Shown: positions 54,968 through 64,000 of the stretch, piece by piece
Position numbering within the stretch: the first letter of the stretch is position 1
Layout: the number at the start of each line of letters is the position of its first letter
NCBI RefSeq assembly: GCF_004798905.1
Contig: NZ_SDMO01000016.1
Span: 1-64,000, forward strand
Reading direction: 5' to 3'
DNA length: 64,000 nucleotides
Source: Halomonas borealis
GTDB taxonomy: Bacteria; Pseudomonadota; Gammaproteobacteria; Pseudomonadales; Halomonadaceae
Translations under genes and position numbers: made by a program
The notes under the pieces: generated by a model
The model's database searches: none
The model's input: the letters and a program-made list of their open reading frames with translations, nothing else
What the model was told of the DNA's origin: nothing

Positions 54968-55564
54968 CTAGCGCCGGGTGACGCGGAAGATCGCGATCTC
55001 GCCGAACAGGTTGGGCCAGCGCCGAGAGGCCCAGTTGCCCCCTCGGCTGCCGACGCCCACCGCGCGGTCGACGATGATCAGCCCCTTGTCGCGGCACAGT
55101 CGCTCGAAGTCGTTGAAGGTCGACAGGTGGATGTTGGGGGTGTCGTACCAGGCGTGGGGAAGCGACTTGGAGACCGGCATGTAGCCGCGCAGGCCGAGGT
55201 AGGCCCGGTGGCGCCAGTAGGCGAAGTTGGGGAAGGTGATGATGCACTCGCCGGCCACCCGCAGCATCTCGTCGAGCATGCGGTCCGGGCGGCGCAGTGC
55301 CTGGAGGGCCTGGGTCATCACCACCAGGTCGCAGGCGTCGTCCTCGAAGTTGGCGAGCCCCGCATCGAGGTTCTGTTCGAGCACGTTGACGCCACGCGCC
55401 AGGCAGGCGGTGATGCCCTCGGGGTCGATCTCCAGGCCGTAGCCGGTGACGTTCTTGCTCTCGGCCAGGGCGGCCAGCAGGGCGCCGTCGCCGCAGCCCA
55501 GGTCGAGCACCCGTGCGTCCTCGGGGACCCAGTCGTGGATCCGTTGCAGGTCGGCGCGCATCAT
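54968..55564 (-). CDS. metW: Methionine biosynthesis protein MetW
   Basis: 198 residues, a methyltransferase fold: [17 protein letters not shown] (SAM-binding), [15 protein letters not shown], and [16 protein letters not shown]. MetW is needed together with MetX for homoserine acylation in several bacteria. The ATG at 55564 overlaps the metX stop (ATGA). It converges on sfsA. Confidence 0.95.
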   Translation of the reverse strand: MMRADLQRIHDWVPEDARVLDLGCGDGALLAALAESKNVTGYGLEIDPEGITACLARGVNVLEQNLDAGLANFEDDACDLVVMTQALQALRRPDRMLDEMLRVAGECIITFPNFAYWRHRAYLGLRGYMPVSKSLPHAWYDTPNIHLSTFNDFERLCRDKGLIIVDRAVGVGSRGGNWASRRWPNLFGEIAIFRVTRR

Positions 55565-56718
55565 GAGCGTTCCTCCAGTCGCTGGTCGCGGGCCACGCGC
55601 TCCATGAAGGCGGCGAACACCGCCCGATAGCGGGGCTCGGGCAGCAGGAAGGCATCGTGGCCATGGGGCGAGTCGATGTTGACGTAGCTGACCGCCTTGC
55701 CGGCGCGCAGCAGGGCATTGGCCAGCTCCCTGGAACGCGTGGGCGGGAAACGCCAGTCGCTGGAGAAGCTGACCACCAGGAAGGGGCAGTCGGCCGGGGC
55801 CAGGGCCGCCGCCAGGTCGCCGTCGTGGGCGGCCGCCGGGTCGAAGTAGTCCAGCGCCTTGGTCATCAGCAGGTAGGTGTTGGCATCGAAGGAGGTCGAG
55901 AAGGTGTCGCCCTGGTGGCGCAGGTAGGACTCGACCTGGAACTCCACGCCATAGCCGAAGTTGAAGTCGTCGCTGCGCAGGTCGCGGCCGAACTTGCTGC
56001 CCATGGCGTCTTCCGACAGGTAGGTGATGTGCCCCACCATGCGGGCGAGCTTCAGCCCACGTCGGGGCAGGGCATCTCGCTCGGCGTAGTGGCCGTCGAA
56101 GAACTCGGTGTCGGAGCGGATCGCCTGGCGGGCCACCTCGTTGAAGCCGATGTTCTGCGCCGACAGCTTGGGCGTGGCGGCGATCACCGCGGCATGGGCG
56201 ATGCGCTCGGGATAGGTCAGCGTCCACTGCAGCACCTGCATGCCTCCGAGGCTGCCGCCGACCACCGCGGCGAAGCACTCGATGCCCAGCCGGTCGGCCA
56301 GCCGGGCCTGGCTATGCACCCAGTCGACCACCGTGAGCATCGGGAAGTCGGGCCCCCAGGCGGTACCGGTCGCGGGGTTCTCGCTGATCGGCCCGGTGCT
56401 GCCGTGACAGCCCCCGAGGTTGTTCAGCGAGACGACGAAGAAGCGCTCGGTATCGATCGACTTGCCGGGCCCGATGTGGGCGTCCCACCAGCCCGGCTTG
56501 CGATCGTCCGGCGAGTGATAGCCGGCGGCGTGGTGATGCCCGGAGAGGGCATGGCAGACCAGCACGGCGTTGGTGCCCTCGGCGTTGAGCGTGCCGTAGG
56601 TCTCGTAGACGAGGTCATAGACCGGCAGCGCTCTGCCGCAGGCCAGGTCCAGGGGGTCGTCGAAGTGCGCCGTCTGCGGCGTCACCAGGCCGACCGAAGC
56701 GTGGGGCTGTTCGGTCAT
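55561..56718 (-). CDS. metX: Homoserine O-acyltransferase MetX (probably succinyl type)
   Basis: 385 residues, alpha/beta-hydrolase fold. Nucleophile S156 in VGGSLGGMQ, acid and base in a C-terminal D...H pair ([11 protein letters not shown]). [15 protein letters not shown] and [11 protein letters not shown] are family marks. In gammaproteobacteria with metW next to it, MetX generally uses succinyl-CoA (MetXS), although sequence alone does not fix the acyl group. First step of methionine synthesis from homoserine. It is coupled to metW. Confidence 0.94.
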   Translation of the reverse strand: MTEQPHASVGLVTPQTAHFDDPLDLACGRALPVYDLVYETYGTLNAEGTNAVLVCHALSGHHHAAGYHSPDDRKPGWWDAHIGPGKSIDTERFFVVSLNNLGGCHGSTGPISENPATGTAWGPDFPMLTVVDWVHSQARLADRLGIECFAAVVGGSLGGMQVLQWTLTYPERIAHAAVIAATPKLSAQNIGFNEVARQAIRSDTEFFDGHYAERDALPRRGLKLARMVGHITYLSEDAMGSKFGRDLRSDDFNFGYGVEFQVESYLRHQGDTFSTSFDANTYLLMTKALDYFDPAAAHDGDLAAALAPADCPFLVVSFSSDWRFPPTRSRELANALLRAGKAVSYVNIDSPHGHDAFLLPEPRYRAVFAAFMERVARDQRLEERS

Positions 56719-56833
56719 CTGTCAGGCGTGTCCAGTCGTTGTCGTTGGTGGTCGGGGCAGGCCGGTGCGGTGGTCGTGTGGAGCCTTGTCCCCGACGCTC
56801 AGCGTCAGCCACCGCTTGTCGACGACGTGTCTT

Positions 56834-57427
56834 CTAGAGCCCCACCAACGCGCCGACCGTGCCGGCGGAGCGGATCAGCGACCCCACCACGACACCGTCG
56901 ATCAGGTTGATGGCGATGAACACCACGATCGGCGAGAGATCGATCATGCCCAGCGGCGGGATCACCCGACGTACCGGCGCCATGATCGGCTCCACCAGCT
57001 GCATGACCAGGATGGCCGCCGGGTGGCTGGCGTTGGGCGATACCCAGCTGAGGATGATCATCACGATCAGTGCGAAGAAGTAGATCTTCAAGATGGCGTT
57101 GGCGAGTGCCGCCACGGCACCGATAGCCAGGTCGGCGACCGGCGCCATGCCATAGCCGGCGATCTGCAGGATGGCGATGATGGCGACCAGCTTGACCACG
57201 AAGCCGGCGGCCAGGGTGGCCAGGTCGAAGCGCCCCATCACCGGCCCCAGGAAGCTCTGGAAGGGGCGCACCACCGGTTGGGTGATCTTCACCACCGATT
57301 GGCTGAGCGGGTTGTAGTAGTCGGCCCGAGATGCCTGCAGCAGAAAGCGCAGCATCAGCAGGAACAGGTAGATATTGACGAGGGTGTTGACCAGTAGCAG
57401 GCCGGCGTTTCCCAGTTGACTGCCCAT
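56834..57427 (-). CDS. yggT: YggT-family integral membrane protein
   Basis: 197 residues with two YggT domains, each with two helices: LLMLRFLLQASRADYYNPLS and later ILSWVSPNASHPAAILV, with SQSVVKITQPVVRPFQ and EPIMAPVRRVIPP amphipathic parts. Role unknown; linked to osmotic shock in E. coli and to cell-division genes in other bacteria. The order yggS-proC-yggT is conserved. Confidence 0.93.
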   Translation of the reverse strand: MGSQLGNAGLLLVNTLVNIYLFLLMLRFLLQASRADYYNPLSQSVVKITQPVVRPFQSFLGPVMGRFDLATLAAGFVVKLVAIIAILQIAGYGMAPVADLAIGAVAALANAILKIYFFALIVMIILSWVSPNASHPAAILVMQLVEPIMAPVRRVIPPLGMIDLSPIVVFIAINLIDGVVVGSLIRSAGTVGALVGL

Positions 57428-57475
57428 CGGGGCTCCTCCATGTCTTGTGCGTTCGGTCGCCGAGGCGTACCGGAG

Positions 57476-58300
57476 TCAGTGCTTGCCGAGTTCGTCGGCC
57501 ATCTCGCGGGCGCGGGCGGCGCAGCTGTCCATGGCCTCGGCCATGATATGGCGCAGGCCGGCCTCTTCCAGATGAGTGACGGCACGCTCGGTGGTGCCGC
57601 CGGGCGACATCACGTTGCGCTTGAGCTCCCCGGGCGTCTTGTCGCTGTCCATGGCCATGCGCGATGCGCCGAAGGCGGTCTGCATGGCCAGGCGGCGGGC
57701 GGTCTCGGCGGGCAGGCCGAGGCGGGCGCCGGCCTCCTCCATGGCCTCGAACATCAGGAAGAAATAGGCCGGTGCGCTGCCGGCGACCGCGGTTACGGCC
57801 TCCAGCAGGCGCTCTTCATCGACCCACTCGACCAGGCCCACGGCCTCGAGTAGCTCGGTGGCCAGCTGGCGCTGGGGCGCGCTGACGCGAGGATTGGCGA
57901 AGAGCCCGGCGGCCCCGGCACCGACCAACGAGGGGGTGTTGGGCATGCAGCGTACCAGCGGCAGGTCGCCGCCCAGCCAGGCCTCGAGGGTCTCGGCGGG
58001 CAACCCGGCGGCGACCGAGATGATCAGCGGCTTGCGCGCCTGGATGGCATCGCGCATGGCGCCACAGACGTCCTGCATGACCTGTGGCTTGACCGCCAGC
58101 ACCACCACGTCGGCCTGGGCCACGGCGGCGATGTTGTCGGTGGTCGTGTGGATGCCGCACCGCTCGCGCAGCGGGGCGAGTCGCTCGTCGCCGCGAGAGG
58201 TGGCGGTGATGGCGTCGCGGGGGTAGCCGCTGTCGATCATGCCGCCGATGATGGCGCCGGCCATGTTGCCGGCACCGATGAAGGTGACTTGGCTTGCCAT
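57476..58300 (-). CDS. proC: Pyrroline-5-carboxylate reductase
   Basis: 274 residues. NAD(P)-binding start TFIGAGNMAGAIIGGM, KPQVMQDV, and the C-terminal signature in VMSPGGTTERAVTHLEE. It makes proline from pyrroline-5-carboxylate, the last step and a source of the osmolyte proline. It sits between yggS and yggT. Confidence 0.97.
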   Translation of the reverse strand: MASQVTFIGAGNMAGAIIGGMIDSGYPRDAITATSRGDERLAPLRERCGIHTTTDNIAAVAQADVVVLAVKPQVMQDVCGAMRDAIQARKPLIISVAAGLPAETLEAWLGGDLPLVRCMPNTPSLVGAGAAGLFANPRVSAPQRQLATELLEAVGLVEWVDEERLLEAVTAVAGSAPAYFFLMFEAMEEAGARLGLPAETARRLAMQTAFGASRMAMDSDKTPGELKRNVMSPGGTTERAVTHLEEAGLRHIMAEAMDSCAARAREMADELGKH

Positions 58301-58344
58301 GCGTTCAATCCTGTGTGGGTCGACGAATGCGTCGTCGTGGGTGG

Positions 58345-59052
58345 TCAGGCGGAGGTGTCGCGGGCTCCGAAGATGGCGGTGCCGAGTCGCACCAGGGTGG
58401 CTCCCTCGGTCACGGCGGCCTCCAGGTCGCCGCTCATGCCCATCGAGAGGGTGTCGAGCCGCGCCTCCGGGAAGCGCTCTCGCAGGTCGGTCAGCGCCTC
58501 GTGCAGGCGGGCGAAGGGCGCGCGTTGGGCGACGGGATCGGTGGCCGGGGCCGGGATCGCCATCAGCCCACGCAGCCTGAGGTGTGGCATGGCCAGTACC
58601 GCCTCGGCCAGGGCCGGCAGCTCGGCGAGCGAGAGGCCGGATTTCGAGGCCTCGTCGCTGACATTGACCTGCAGGCAGACATTCAGCGGCGCCATGCCCG
58701 CGGGCCGCTGGGCATCGAGGCGCCGGGCGACCTTCTCCCGGTCCAGGCTGTGCAGCCAGTCGAAATGCTCGGCCACGTCGCGGGTCTTGTTGGATTGCAA
58801 TGGGCCGATGAAGTGCCAGACGATGGCCGAGAGCTCGGCGAGCTCGGTTTGCTTCGCCAGGGCCTCCTGCAGGTAGTTTTCGCCGAAGTCGCGCTGCCCG
58901 AGGCGATACGCCTCGCGGATCATGGCGGCGGGCTGGGTCTTGCTGACGGCCAGCAGCGTCGCGTCGTCCGGCGTACGGTCGGCGGCAGCCAGTGCCGCCT
59001 CGAGGCGGTGCCGGGCGTTGGCCAGGGCGTCACAAAGCGCCAGGTCCGTCAT
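58345..59052 (-). CDS. yggS: Pyridoxal-phosphate homeostasis protein YggS (PLPBP)
   Basis: 235 residues, TIM barrel. Pyridoxal-phosphate lysine K38 in LLAVSKTQPA; other marks are FGENYLQEALAK, WHFIGPLQSNK, VNVSDEASKSG and SMGMSGDLEAAV. It keeps free PLP in check; it has no known enzyme activity. ATG 59052 preferred over an in-frame ATG at 59079. Divergent from pilT across 56 nt, as in Pseudomonas. Confidence 0.95.
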   Translation of the reverse strand: MTDLALCDALANARHRLEAALAAADRTPDDATLLAVSKTQPAAMIREAYRLGQRDFGENYLQEALAKQTELAELSAIVWHFIGPLQSNKTRDVAEHFDWLHSLDREKVARRLDAQRPAGMAPLNVCLQVNVSDEASKSGLSLAELPALAEAVLAMPHLRLRGLMAIPAPATDPVAQRAPFARLHEALTDLRERFPEARLDTLSMGMSGDLEAAVTEGATLVRLGTAIFGARDTSA

Positions 59053-59108
59053 GTCGTAGGGTCTACCATCACTGAGCACACCTTAATACTCCGGAAGCAG
59101 GGAACCGC

Positions 59109-60143
59109 ATGGATATTACCGAACTGCTGGCATTCTCGGCAAAGCAGAACGCCTCGGACCTTCATCTCTCGGCCGGTCTGCCACCGATGATTCGGGTCGA
59201 TGGCGACATCCGACGGCTCAATGTGCCGGCGATGGAGGACCGCGAGGTCCGTCAGCTGATCTACGACGTCCTCACCGATCGCCAACGGCGCGACTTCGAG
59301 GAGTCGCTGGAGCTGGACTTCTCCTTCGAGGTGCCGGGGGTCTCGCGCTTTCGCGTCAATGCCTTCCATCAGGCGCGCGGCGCCGGGGCGGTGTTCCGTA
59401 CCATCCCCGCCGAGGTGCTGACCCTGGAAGGTCTGGGAATGGGCGAGGTGTTTCGCCGCCTGTCCATGCTGCCGCGCGGGCTGGTGCTGGTGACCGGGCC
59501 GACCGGCTCGGGCAAGAGTACGACCCTGGCGGCGATGGTCGATTACATCAACGATCATCGCTTCGAGCATATCCTGACCATCGAGGATCCGGTGGAGTTC
59601 GTGCATCGCAGCAAGCGTTGCCTGATCAACCAGCGCGAGCTGCACCGCGATACCCATGGTTTCGCGCCGGCCCTGCGCAGCGCGCTACGCGAGGATCCGG
59701 ACGTGATCCTGGTCGGTGAGATGCGCGACCCGGAGACCATCCGCCTGGCGCTGACCGCGGCCGAGACCGGGCACCTGGTGTTCGCCACGCTGCATACCAC
59801 CTCGGCGGCCAAGACCATCGATCGGATCATCGACGTCTTCCCCGGTGACGAGAAGGCCATGGTGCGCTCGATGCTGTCCGAATCGCTGCAGGCGGTGGTC
59901 TCCCAGGCGCTGCTCAAGCGTCAGGGTGGCGGCCGGGTGGCGGCCCACGAGATACTGATCGCCACCCCCGCGGTGCGCAACCTGATCCGCGAGGACAAGG
60001 TGGCGCAGATCTATTCGGCCCTGCAGACCGGCGGCAACCTGGGCATGCAGACGCTGGATATGGCGTTGTCCCGTCTGGTGGCCAGCAATGACGTGACTCG
60101 GGAGGAGGCCCAGGCCAAGGCGCGGGCCGTGCTGCCCGAGTGA
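59109..60143 (+). CDS. pilT: Type IV pilus retraction ATPase PilT
   Basis: 344 residues, standard. PAS-like N-domain with SDLHLSAGLPP, Walker A GPTGSGKST (130-138), Asp box and Walker B in RSALREDPDVILVGEMRDPETI and His box in FATLHTTSAAKTIDR. It forms hexamers that pull pili back, giving twitching. Followed 27 nt later by pilU. Confidence 0.98.
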   Translation: MDITELLAFSAKQNASDLHLSAGLPPMIRVDGDIRRLNVPAMEDREVRQLIYDVLTDRQRRDFEESLELDFSFEVPGVSRFRVNAFHQARGAGAVFRTIPAEVLTLEGLGMGEVFRRLSMLPRGLVLVTGPTGSGKSTTLAAMVDYINDHRFEHILTIEDPVEFVHRSKRCLINQRELHRDTHGFAPALRSALREDPDVILVGEMRDPETIRLALTAAETGHLVFATLHTTSAAKTIDRIIDVFPGDEKAMVRSMLSESLQAVVSQALLKRQGGGRVAAHEILIATPAVRNLIREDKVAQIYSALQTGGNLGMQTLDMALSRLVASNDVTREEAQAKARAVLPE

Positions 60144-60170
60144 ATCCGTGACGCAGCAGGAAGGATGACG

Positions 60171-61313
60171 ATGACCGCCCAAGACAGGCTGTATCAATTG
60201 CTCGACATGATGATCGAGGAGGAAGCCTCGGACCTGCTGATCTCGGTGGCCGCCGCGCCGACGCTGAAACGGGCCGGCAGCCTGATGCCCGTGGGCGAGG
60301 AAGCGCTCAGCGTGGAGCAGGCCGAGGGGCTGGTGATGGCGGCGATGCCGGAGGCCCAGCGAGCGCGTTTCGCCGCCGAGCAGGAGGCCAATTTCGCCCT
60401 CAGCCTATCGGGGCGGGGGCGTTTCCGTGTCAGCGCCTTCCAGCAACGCAACCGGCCGGCCATGGTGTTGCGTCGCATCGCCTTCGAGATACCGGGCCTG
60501 GACGAGTTGTCGTTGCCAACGGTGCTCGGCGAGCTGGCCAACCTCAAGCGTGGCCTGGTGTTCGTGGTCGGTGGCACCGGTAGCGGCAAGAGTACGACCC
60601 TGGCGTCGATGATCCAGCACCGTAACGAGACCGTCGGCGGGCATATCATCAGCATCGAGGACCCGATCGAGTATCTACACCCGCATCGCCGCGCGATCAT
60701 CAATCAGCGCGAGGTGGGCATCGATACCGAGTCCTTCGAGGTGGCGTTGAAGAATACCCTGCGCCAGGCGCCGGACGTGATCCTGATCGGCGAGATTCGC
60801 ACCCGAGAGACGATGGAGCATGCCTTGGCCTTCGCCGAGACGGGCCACCTGTGCCTGGCGACCCTGCATGCCAACAATGCCGATCAGGCGCTGGAGCGGA
60901 TCCTCCATTTCTTCCCTCACGAACGCCATGATCAGATATGGCTCGACCTGTCGCTCAACCTCAGGGCGATCATCGCCCAGCAGCTTCTGCCTGGAGTGAA
61001 CGATAGCCGTTGCCCGGCCATCGAGGTCCTGCTCCGGTCGCCGCGGATCGCCGATCTGATCGGCAAGGGCGAGATCGCCGAGATCAAGCCGGCCATGGCC
61101 CGTTCTCGTGATCAGGGCATGCAGACCTTCGACCAGGCGCTGTACGAGCTCTACCGGCAGGGGGCGATCGGCGAGGAGGTGGCGCTGGTGCACGCCGACT
61201 CGGCCAACGACCTGCGCATGATGATCAAGTACGGCGATGAAAACGGCGCGGGGCTGGTCGAGGCCAAGGCGGCGGCCAGTCAGCTATCGCTGCGCGGCGA
61301 GGATGACTACTGA
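60171..61313 (+). CDS. pilU: PilT-like retraction ATPase PilU
   Basis: 380 residues. Walker A GGTGSGKST near 134-142, Walker B region RQAPDVILIGEIRTRETMEHA, His box ATLHANNADQALERI. It has the longer C-terminal tail of PilU. It aids PilT in retraction. Start 60171: AGGAAGG is 6 nt upstream, whereas the ATG at 60165 touches it. Paired with pilT as in Pseudomonas. Confidence 0.96.
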   Translation: MTAQDRLYQLLDMMIEEEASDLLISVAAAPTLKRAGSLMPVGEEALSVEQAEGLVMAAMPEAQRARFAAEQEANFALSLSGRGRFRVSAFQQRNRPAMVLRRIAFEIPGLDELSLPTVLGELANLKRGLVFVVGGTGSGKSTTLASMIQHRNETVGGHIISIEDPIEYLHPHRRAIINQREVGIDTESFEVALKNTLRQAPDVILIGEIRTRETMEHALAFAETGHLCLATLHANNADQALERILHFFPHERHDQIWLDLSLNLRAIIAQQLLPGVNDSRCPAIEVLLRSPRIADLIGKGEIAEIKPAMARSRDQGMQTFDQALYELYRQGAIGEEVALVHADSANDLRMMIKYGDENGAGLVEAKAAASQLSLRGEDDY

Positions 61314-61336
61314 GTCGACCGGCTTGGTCGCCGATG

Positions 61337-62467
61337 TCAGGGGGCGAAGATGCCACCCAGCACCCGTGGGCCGGCGGCACCGGTGACCGACGGCAGGTTG
61401 CCGGGCAGGTCCTCGAGGCGACGCCATGCCAGCCAGGCGAAGGCCGCCGCCTCGAGCCAGTCCGGCGACCAGCCGAAGGCCTCGGCGGCTTCCAGGCGTG
61501 TGTCGGGCATGCGGCGTGCGAGGCGTGCCAGCAGGTCGGGGTTGTGGGCGCCGCCGCCGCAGGGGACCAGACACTCGGCGGGCGGGGCGCCGTAGGCGTC
61601 GCGGGCCATCTCCACCGCCAGCGTCACGCTGGCGGCGGTGAGCTCGGCCAGGGTCGCCTGGACATCCTCGGGCCGCTCGTCGCCGGCCAGATGGCGTTCC
61701 AGCCAGGCCAGATGGAAGACCTCGCGGCCGGTGCTGCGCGGCGGCGGCCGATGAAAGAAGGGCTCGGCGAGCAGTCGCTCGAGCAAGGCCTCGTCGACCC
61801 GACCCGACGCCGCCCAGGCGCCGTCTGCGTCGTAGTCGCCGCCGCGATGGCGAGCATGCCAGGCGTCCAGCAGGGCGTTGGCGGGGCCGCTGTCGAAACC
61901 CAGTGGGGCGCGGCCATCCTGTTGTGGCGGCAGCAGCGTCAGGTTGGCGAAGCCGCCGAGATTCAGGATCAGGCGCCACTGCTGCGCGTCGCGGAACAGC
62001 GCCTGATGGAAGGCCGGCGCCAGGGGCGCGGCTTGCCCTCCGGCGGCCAGGTCGCGGCGACGGAAGTCGGCGATCACGCGGCAGCCGGTGAGCTCGGCCA
62101 GCAGGCTGGGGTTGTCGAGCTGAAGAGTGTAGGCCGGGCCGCCGTCATGGCCCCAGGGGGCATGCTCGATGGTCTGGCCGTGGCTGCCGATGGCGGCGAT
62201 GGCGGAGGGCGAGAGGCCGGCGGTGGCGAGCACTCCGACGACCGCTCGGGCCTGGGCCTCGCAGAAGGCCTGCTCGGCCTCGGCCAGTTCGGCGAAGCTC
62301 GCGTGATCGGCGTGGCAGAGTCGCCATAATCGTTCGCGCAACGCCGTCGGCATGGGTTCGTCATGGGTCGCGACCAGGCGCGCCGGGGCCCCCGTCGAGA
62401 TGTCGACCAGGGCGGCGTCGATGCCGTCGAGGCTGGTGCCGGACATCAGGCCGATGAAGTAGGGCAT
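61337..62467 (-). CDS. anmK: Anhydro-N-acetylmuramic acid kinase
   Basis: 376 residues, sugar-kinase fold. Start [19 protein letters not shown], then ATGSH-like [15 protein letters not shown] and GFANLTLL, and [11 protein letters not shown]. It converts anhydroMurNAc to MurNAc-6-phosphate, part of cell wall recycling. Start ATG 62467. It is divergent from tyrS as in Pseudomonas and converges on pilU. Confidence 0.97.
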   Translation of the reverse strand: MPYFIGLMSGTSLDGIDAALVDISTGAPARLVATHDEPMPTALRERLWRLCHADHASFAELAEAEQAFCEAQARAVVGVLATAGLSPSAIAAIGSHGQTIEHAPWGHDGGPAYTLQLDNPSLLAELTGCRVIADFRRRDLAAGGQAAPLAPAFHQALFRDAQQWRLILNLGGFANLTLLPPQQDGRAPLGFDSGPANALLDAWHARHRGGDYDADGAWAASGRVDEALLERLLAEPFFHRPPPRSTGREVFHLAWLERHLAGDERPEDVQATLAELTAASVTLAVEMARDAYGAPPAECLVPCGGGAHNPDLLARLARRMPDTRLEAAEAFGWSPDWLEAAAFAWLAWRRLEDLPGNLPSVTGAAGPRVLGGIFAP

Positions 62468-62579
62468 TAAGGGCTCCCGTTGGGACTCAACCGTCGATGG
62501 TTGGCATGGTAACATCCTGCCCAACACCAATGACCATCGTTGCCCGGAACGGGCCGCCCTGCCGAGTGGAGAGGAGAGC

Positions 62580-63779
62580 ATGACCGATGTTGCCGACGCG
62601 TTAGCGTTGCTCAAGCGTGGTACCCACGAGATCCTGCTGGAAGACGAGTTGGAGAAGAAGCTGGCCTCCGGCCGCCCGTTGCGTATCAAGGCGGGCTTCG
62701 ACCCGACCGCCCCCGACCTGCATCTGGGGCACAGCGTGCTGCTAACCAAGATGCGTCAGTTCCAGGATCTCGGCCATACGGTCATCTTCCTGATCGGGGA
62801 CTTCACCGGCCGCATCGGCGATCCCTCCGGCAAGAACGTCACCCGCAAGCCGCTCACCGAGGAAGAGGTCAAGATCAACGCCGAGACCTACAAGGCGCAG
62901 GTCTTCAAGATCCTCGATCCCGAGAAGACCGAGGTGCGTTTCAATGCCGAATGGTTCTCCTCCATGGGCGCGGCCGACATGATCGAGCTGGCGGGGAAGA
63001 GCACCGTGGCGCGCATGCTCGAGCGCGATGACTTCGAGAAGCGCTATGCGGCCGGTCAGTCGATCTCCATCCACGAGTTCCTCTATCCGCTGGTGCAGGG
63101 CTATGACTCCGTGGCGCTGGAGGCCGATGTCGAACTGGGTGGCACCGACCAGAAATTCAACCTGCTGATGGGCCGTGAGATCCAGAAGCACTACGGCCAG
63201 TCGTCACAGGTCGTCATCACCATGCCGTTGCTGGAAGGCCTGGACGGCGTGCAGAAGATGTCCAAGTCGCTGGGCAACTACGTCGGTGTCGACGAGTCGC
63301 CGGGGGCCATGTTCAACAAGCTGGTCTCGATGCCCGACAGCTTGATGTGGCGTTACTTCGAGTTGCTGTCGCTGAAGAGCAACGAGGCGCTCGAGGCGCT
63401 CAAGCGCGACATCGAGGCCGGGGCCAACCCGCGTGACGTGAAGATGACGCTGGCGCGCGAACTGATCGGTCGTTATCACGGCGAGGAGGCCGCCGCCAAT
63501 GCCCACCGCAGCGCCGGCAACCAGCTGGCCGACGGCGAACTACCGGAAGACCTGCCGGAGGTGACGGTCGACTTCGAGGGCGCCGAGCAGGCCCCCATCG
63601 CCGCGGTGCTCAACCGTGCCGGCCTGACCAAGAACAGCGCCCAGGCCAAGGACATGCTGGGCAATGGTCGGGTCAAGGTAGATGGTGAGGCCGTCGACCG
63701 TGAGCATAGCCTCGATACCGGCAAGAGCTATGTGATCCAGGCCGGCAAGAAGCGCTACGCGCGAGTCACTCTCGCCTGA
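62580..63779 (+). CDS. tyrS: Tyrosyl-tRNA synthetase
   Basis: 399 residues, class I synthetase. The HIGH motif appears as HLGH (48-51) and KMSKS stands at 226-230. A C-terminal S4 domain (about 335-399) contains [19 protein letters not shown]. The proline-rich [12 protein letters not shown] and [14 protein letters not shown] place it in the TyrZ-like type rather than E. coli TyrS. In Pseudomonas tyrS lies just before an rRNA operon. Confidence 0.97.
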   Translation: MTDVADALALLKRGTHEILLEDELEKKLASGRPLRIKAGFDPTAPDLHLGHSVLLTKMRQFQDLGHTVIFLIGDFTGRIGDPSGKNVTRKPLTEEEVKINAETYKAQVFKILDPEKTEVRFNAEWFSSMGAADMIELAGKSTVARMLERDDFEKRYAAGQSISIHEFLYPLVQGYDSVALEADVELGGTDQKFNLLMGREIQKHYGQSSQVVITMPLLEGLDGVQKMSKSLGNYVGVDESPGAMFNKLVSMPDSLMWRYFELLSLKSNEALEALKRDIEAGANPRDVKMTLARELIGRYHGEEAAANAHRSAGNQLADGELPEDLPEVTVDFEGAEQAPIAAVLNRAGLTKNSAQAKDMLGNGRVKVDGEAVDREHSLDTGKSYVIQAGKKRYARVTLA

Positions 63780-63801
63780 CGCAGCCGACAGGTCCCGAGC
63801 A

Positions 63802-63826
63802 GAACGCCCGCCTCGCGCGGGCGTTC
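63802..63826 (+). terminator. Terminator after tyrS
   Basis: GAACGCCCGC / GCGGGCGTTC with a 5-nt loop, 23 nt after the stop; GCGTCTCC follows, no U-tract. Confidence 0.7.
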
Positions 63827-64000
63827 GCGTCTCCGGGCGGCGAGTGGCGCGCCTGCGCATCTATCCACAGGCGGTTGCTCTGGCGGTGGGGTGTGGATGG
63901 TTTGGCGTGGCGGTTGGCGTGCCTTCATTACCTGCGTCAGCGCGACGACATCGTCCGTCCCGAAATTAGCCCTTGCGTCCCTCCGCCGTAGCCCGTAAAG
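63827..64000. other. Non-coding end of window
   Basis: 174 nt after the tyrS terminator without a convincing frame, RNA or promoter. It holds CTATCCACAGG, which resembles a DnaA box by chance. In Pseudomonas an rRNA operon starts near here, but no rRNA sequence is reached. Confidence 0.4.

Noticed and set aside
63865..63875. CTATCCACAGG as a DnaA box or origin
   Set aside because: A single near match without clustering, AT-rich unwinding region or dnaA-dnaN neighbours.

Overview
The window is one GC-rich stretch of a gammaproteobacterial chromosome, densely packed with housekeeping genes. Gene content and order point to Halomonas or a close relative in the Halomonadaceae. The reasons are high GC with strong G/C third positions, Pseudomonas-like neighbourhoods (cbrX-cbrA-cbrB followed by pcnB-folK-panB; tpiA-secG-tRNA-tRNA-rimP-nusA-infB-rbfA-truB-rpsO-pnp; dapB-carAB-greA; rlmE-ftsH-folP-glmM), a TRAP dicarboxylate-type transporter and a beta-ketothiolase. 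This assignment is an inference from gene families. No 16S rRNA is present. I see no prophage, insertion sequence or CRISPR array.

Layout. 1-1.5 kb: divergent pyk (cut by the window edge) and gap, with two copies of an operator-like motif between them. 1.7-6.4 kb: a LysR regulator, a dctPQM TRAP transporter and an overlapping D-Ala-D-Ala dipeptidase. 6.4-9.6 kb: DUF952 protein, tmRNA and smpB, ratA-rnfH, bamE and fur. 9.6-15.5 kb: recN with a LexA box, then grpE-dnaK-dnaJ with two sigma32 promoters. 15.7-22.9 kb: DUF2218 protein, EamA exporter, dapB, a carA leader with attenuator features, carAB and greA. 23-30 kb: yhbY, rlmE, ftsH, folP, glmM, tpiA, secG and two tRNAs. 30-39 kb: rimP-nusA-infB-rbfA-truB-rpsO-pnp. 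39-46 kb: MFS transporter, beta-ketothiolase, panD, panC, panB, folK and pcnB. 46-51.3 kb: a large non-coding RNA locus and cbrB-cbrA-cbrX. 51.3-64 kb: gluQ, dksA, an aminotransferase, sfsA, metW-metX, yggT-proC-yggS, pilT-pilU, anmK and tyrS.

The most striking element is the roughly 0.8 kb region without protein genes between pcnB and cbrB. On the minus strand it carries a -24/-12 (sigma54) promoter, TGTTACC/GGTAACA half-sites upstream of it, eight (AAC)n blocks spread over about 330 nt, and a terminator. Most AAC blocks sit in the loops of GC-rich hairpins. Position, promoter type and AAC/CA motifs match CrcZ, the Pseudomonas small RNA that titrates Hfq/Crc and is switched on by CbrA/CbrB. 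A matching AATAACAA motif lies just upstream of the dctP ribosome binding site, so the window may hold a regulator RNA and one of its targets. The same TGTTAC/GTAACA half-sites occur four times between folK and panB, which suggests a further CbrB-type site.

Other regulatory architecture worth checking: overlapping hairpins and a short leader reading frame in front of carA, a three-way-junction RNA in front of pnp, and a 28-bp direct repeat that has created a micro-ORF between the aminotransferase gene and sfsA.
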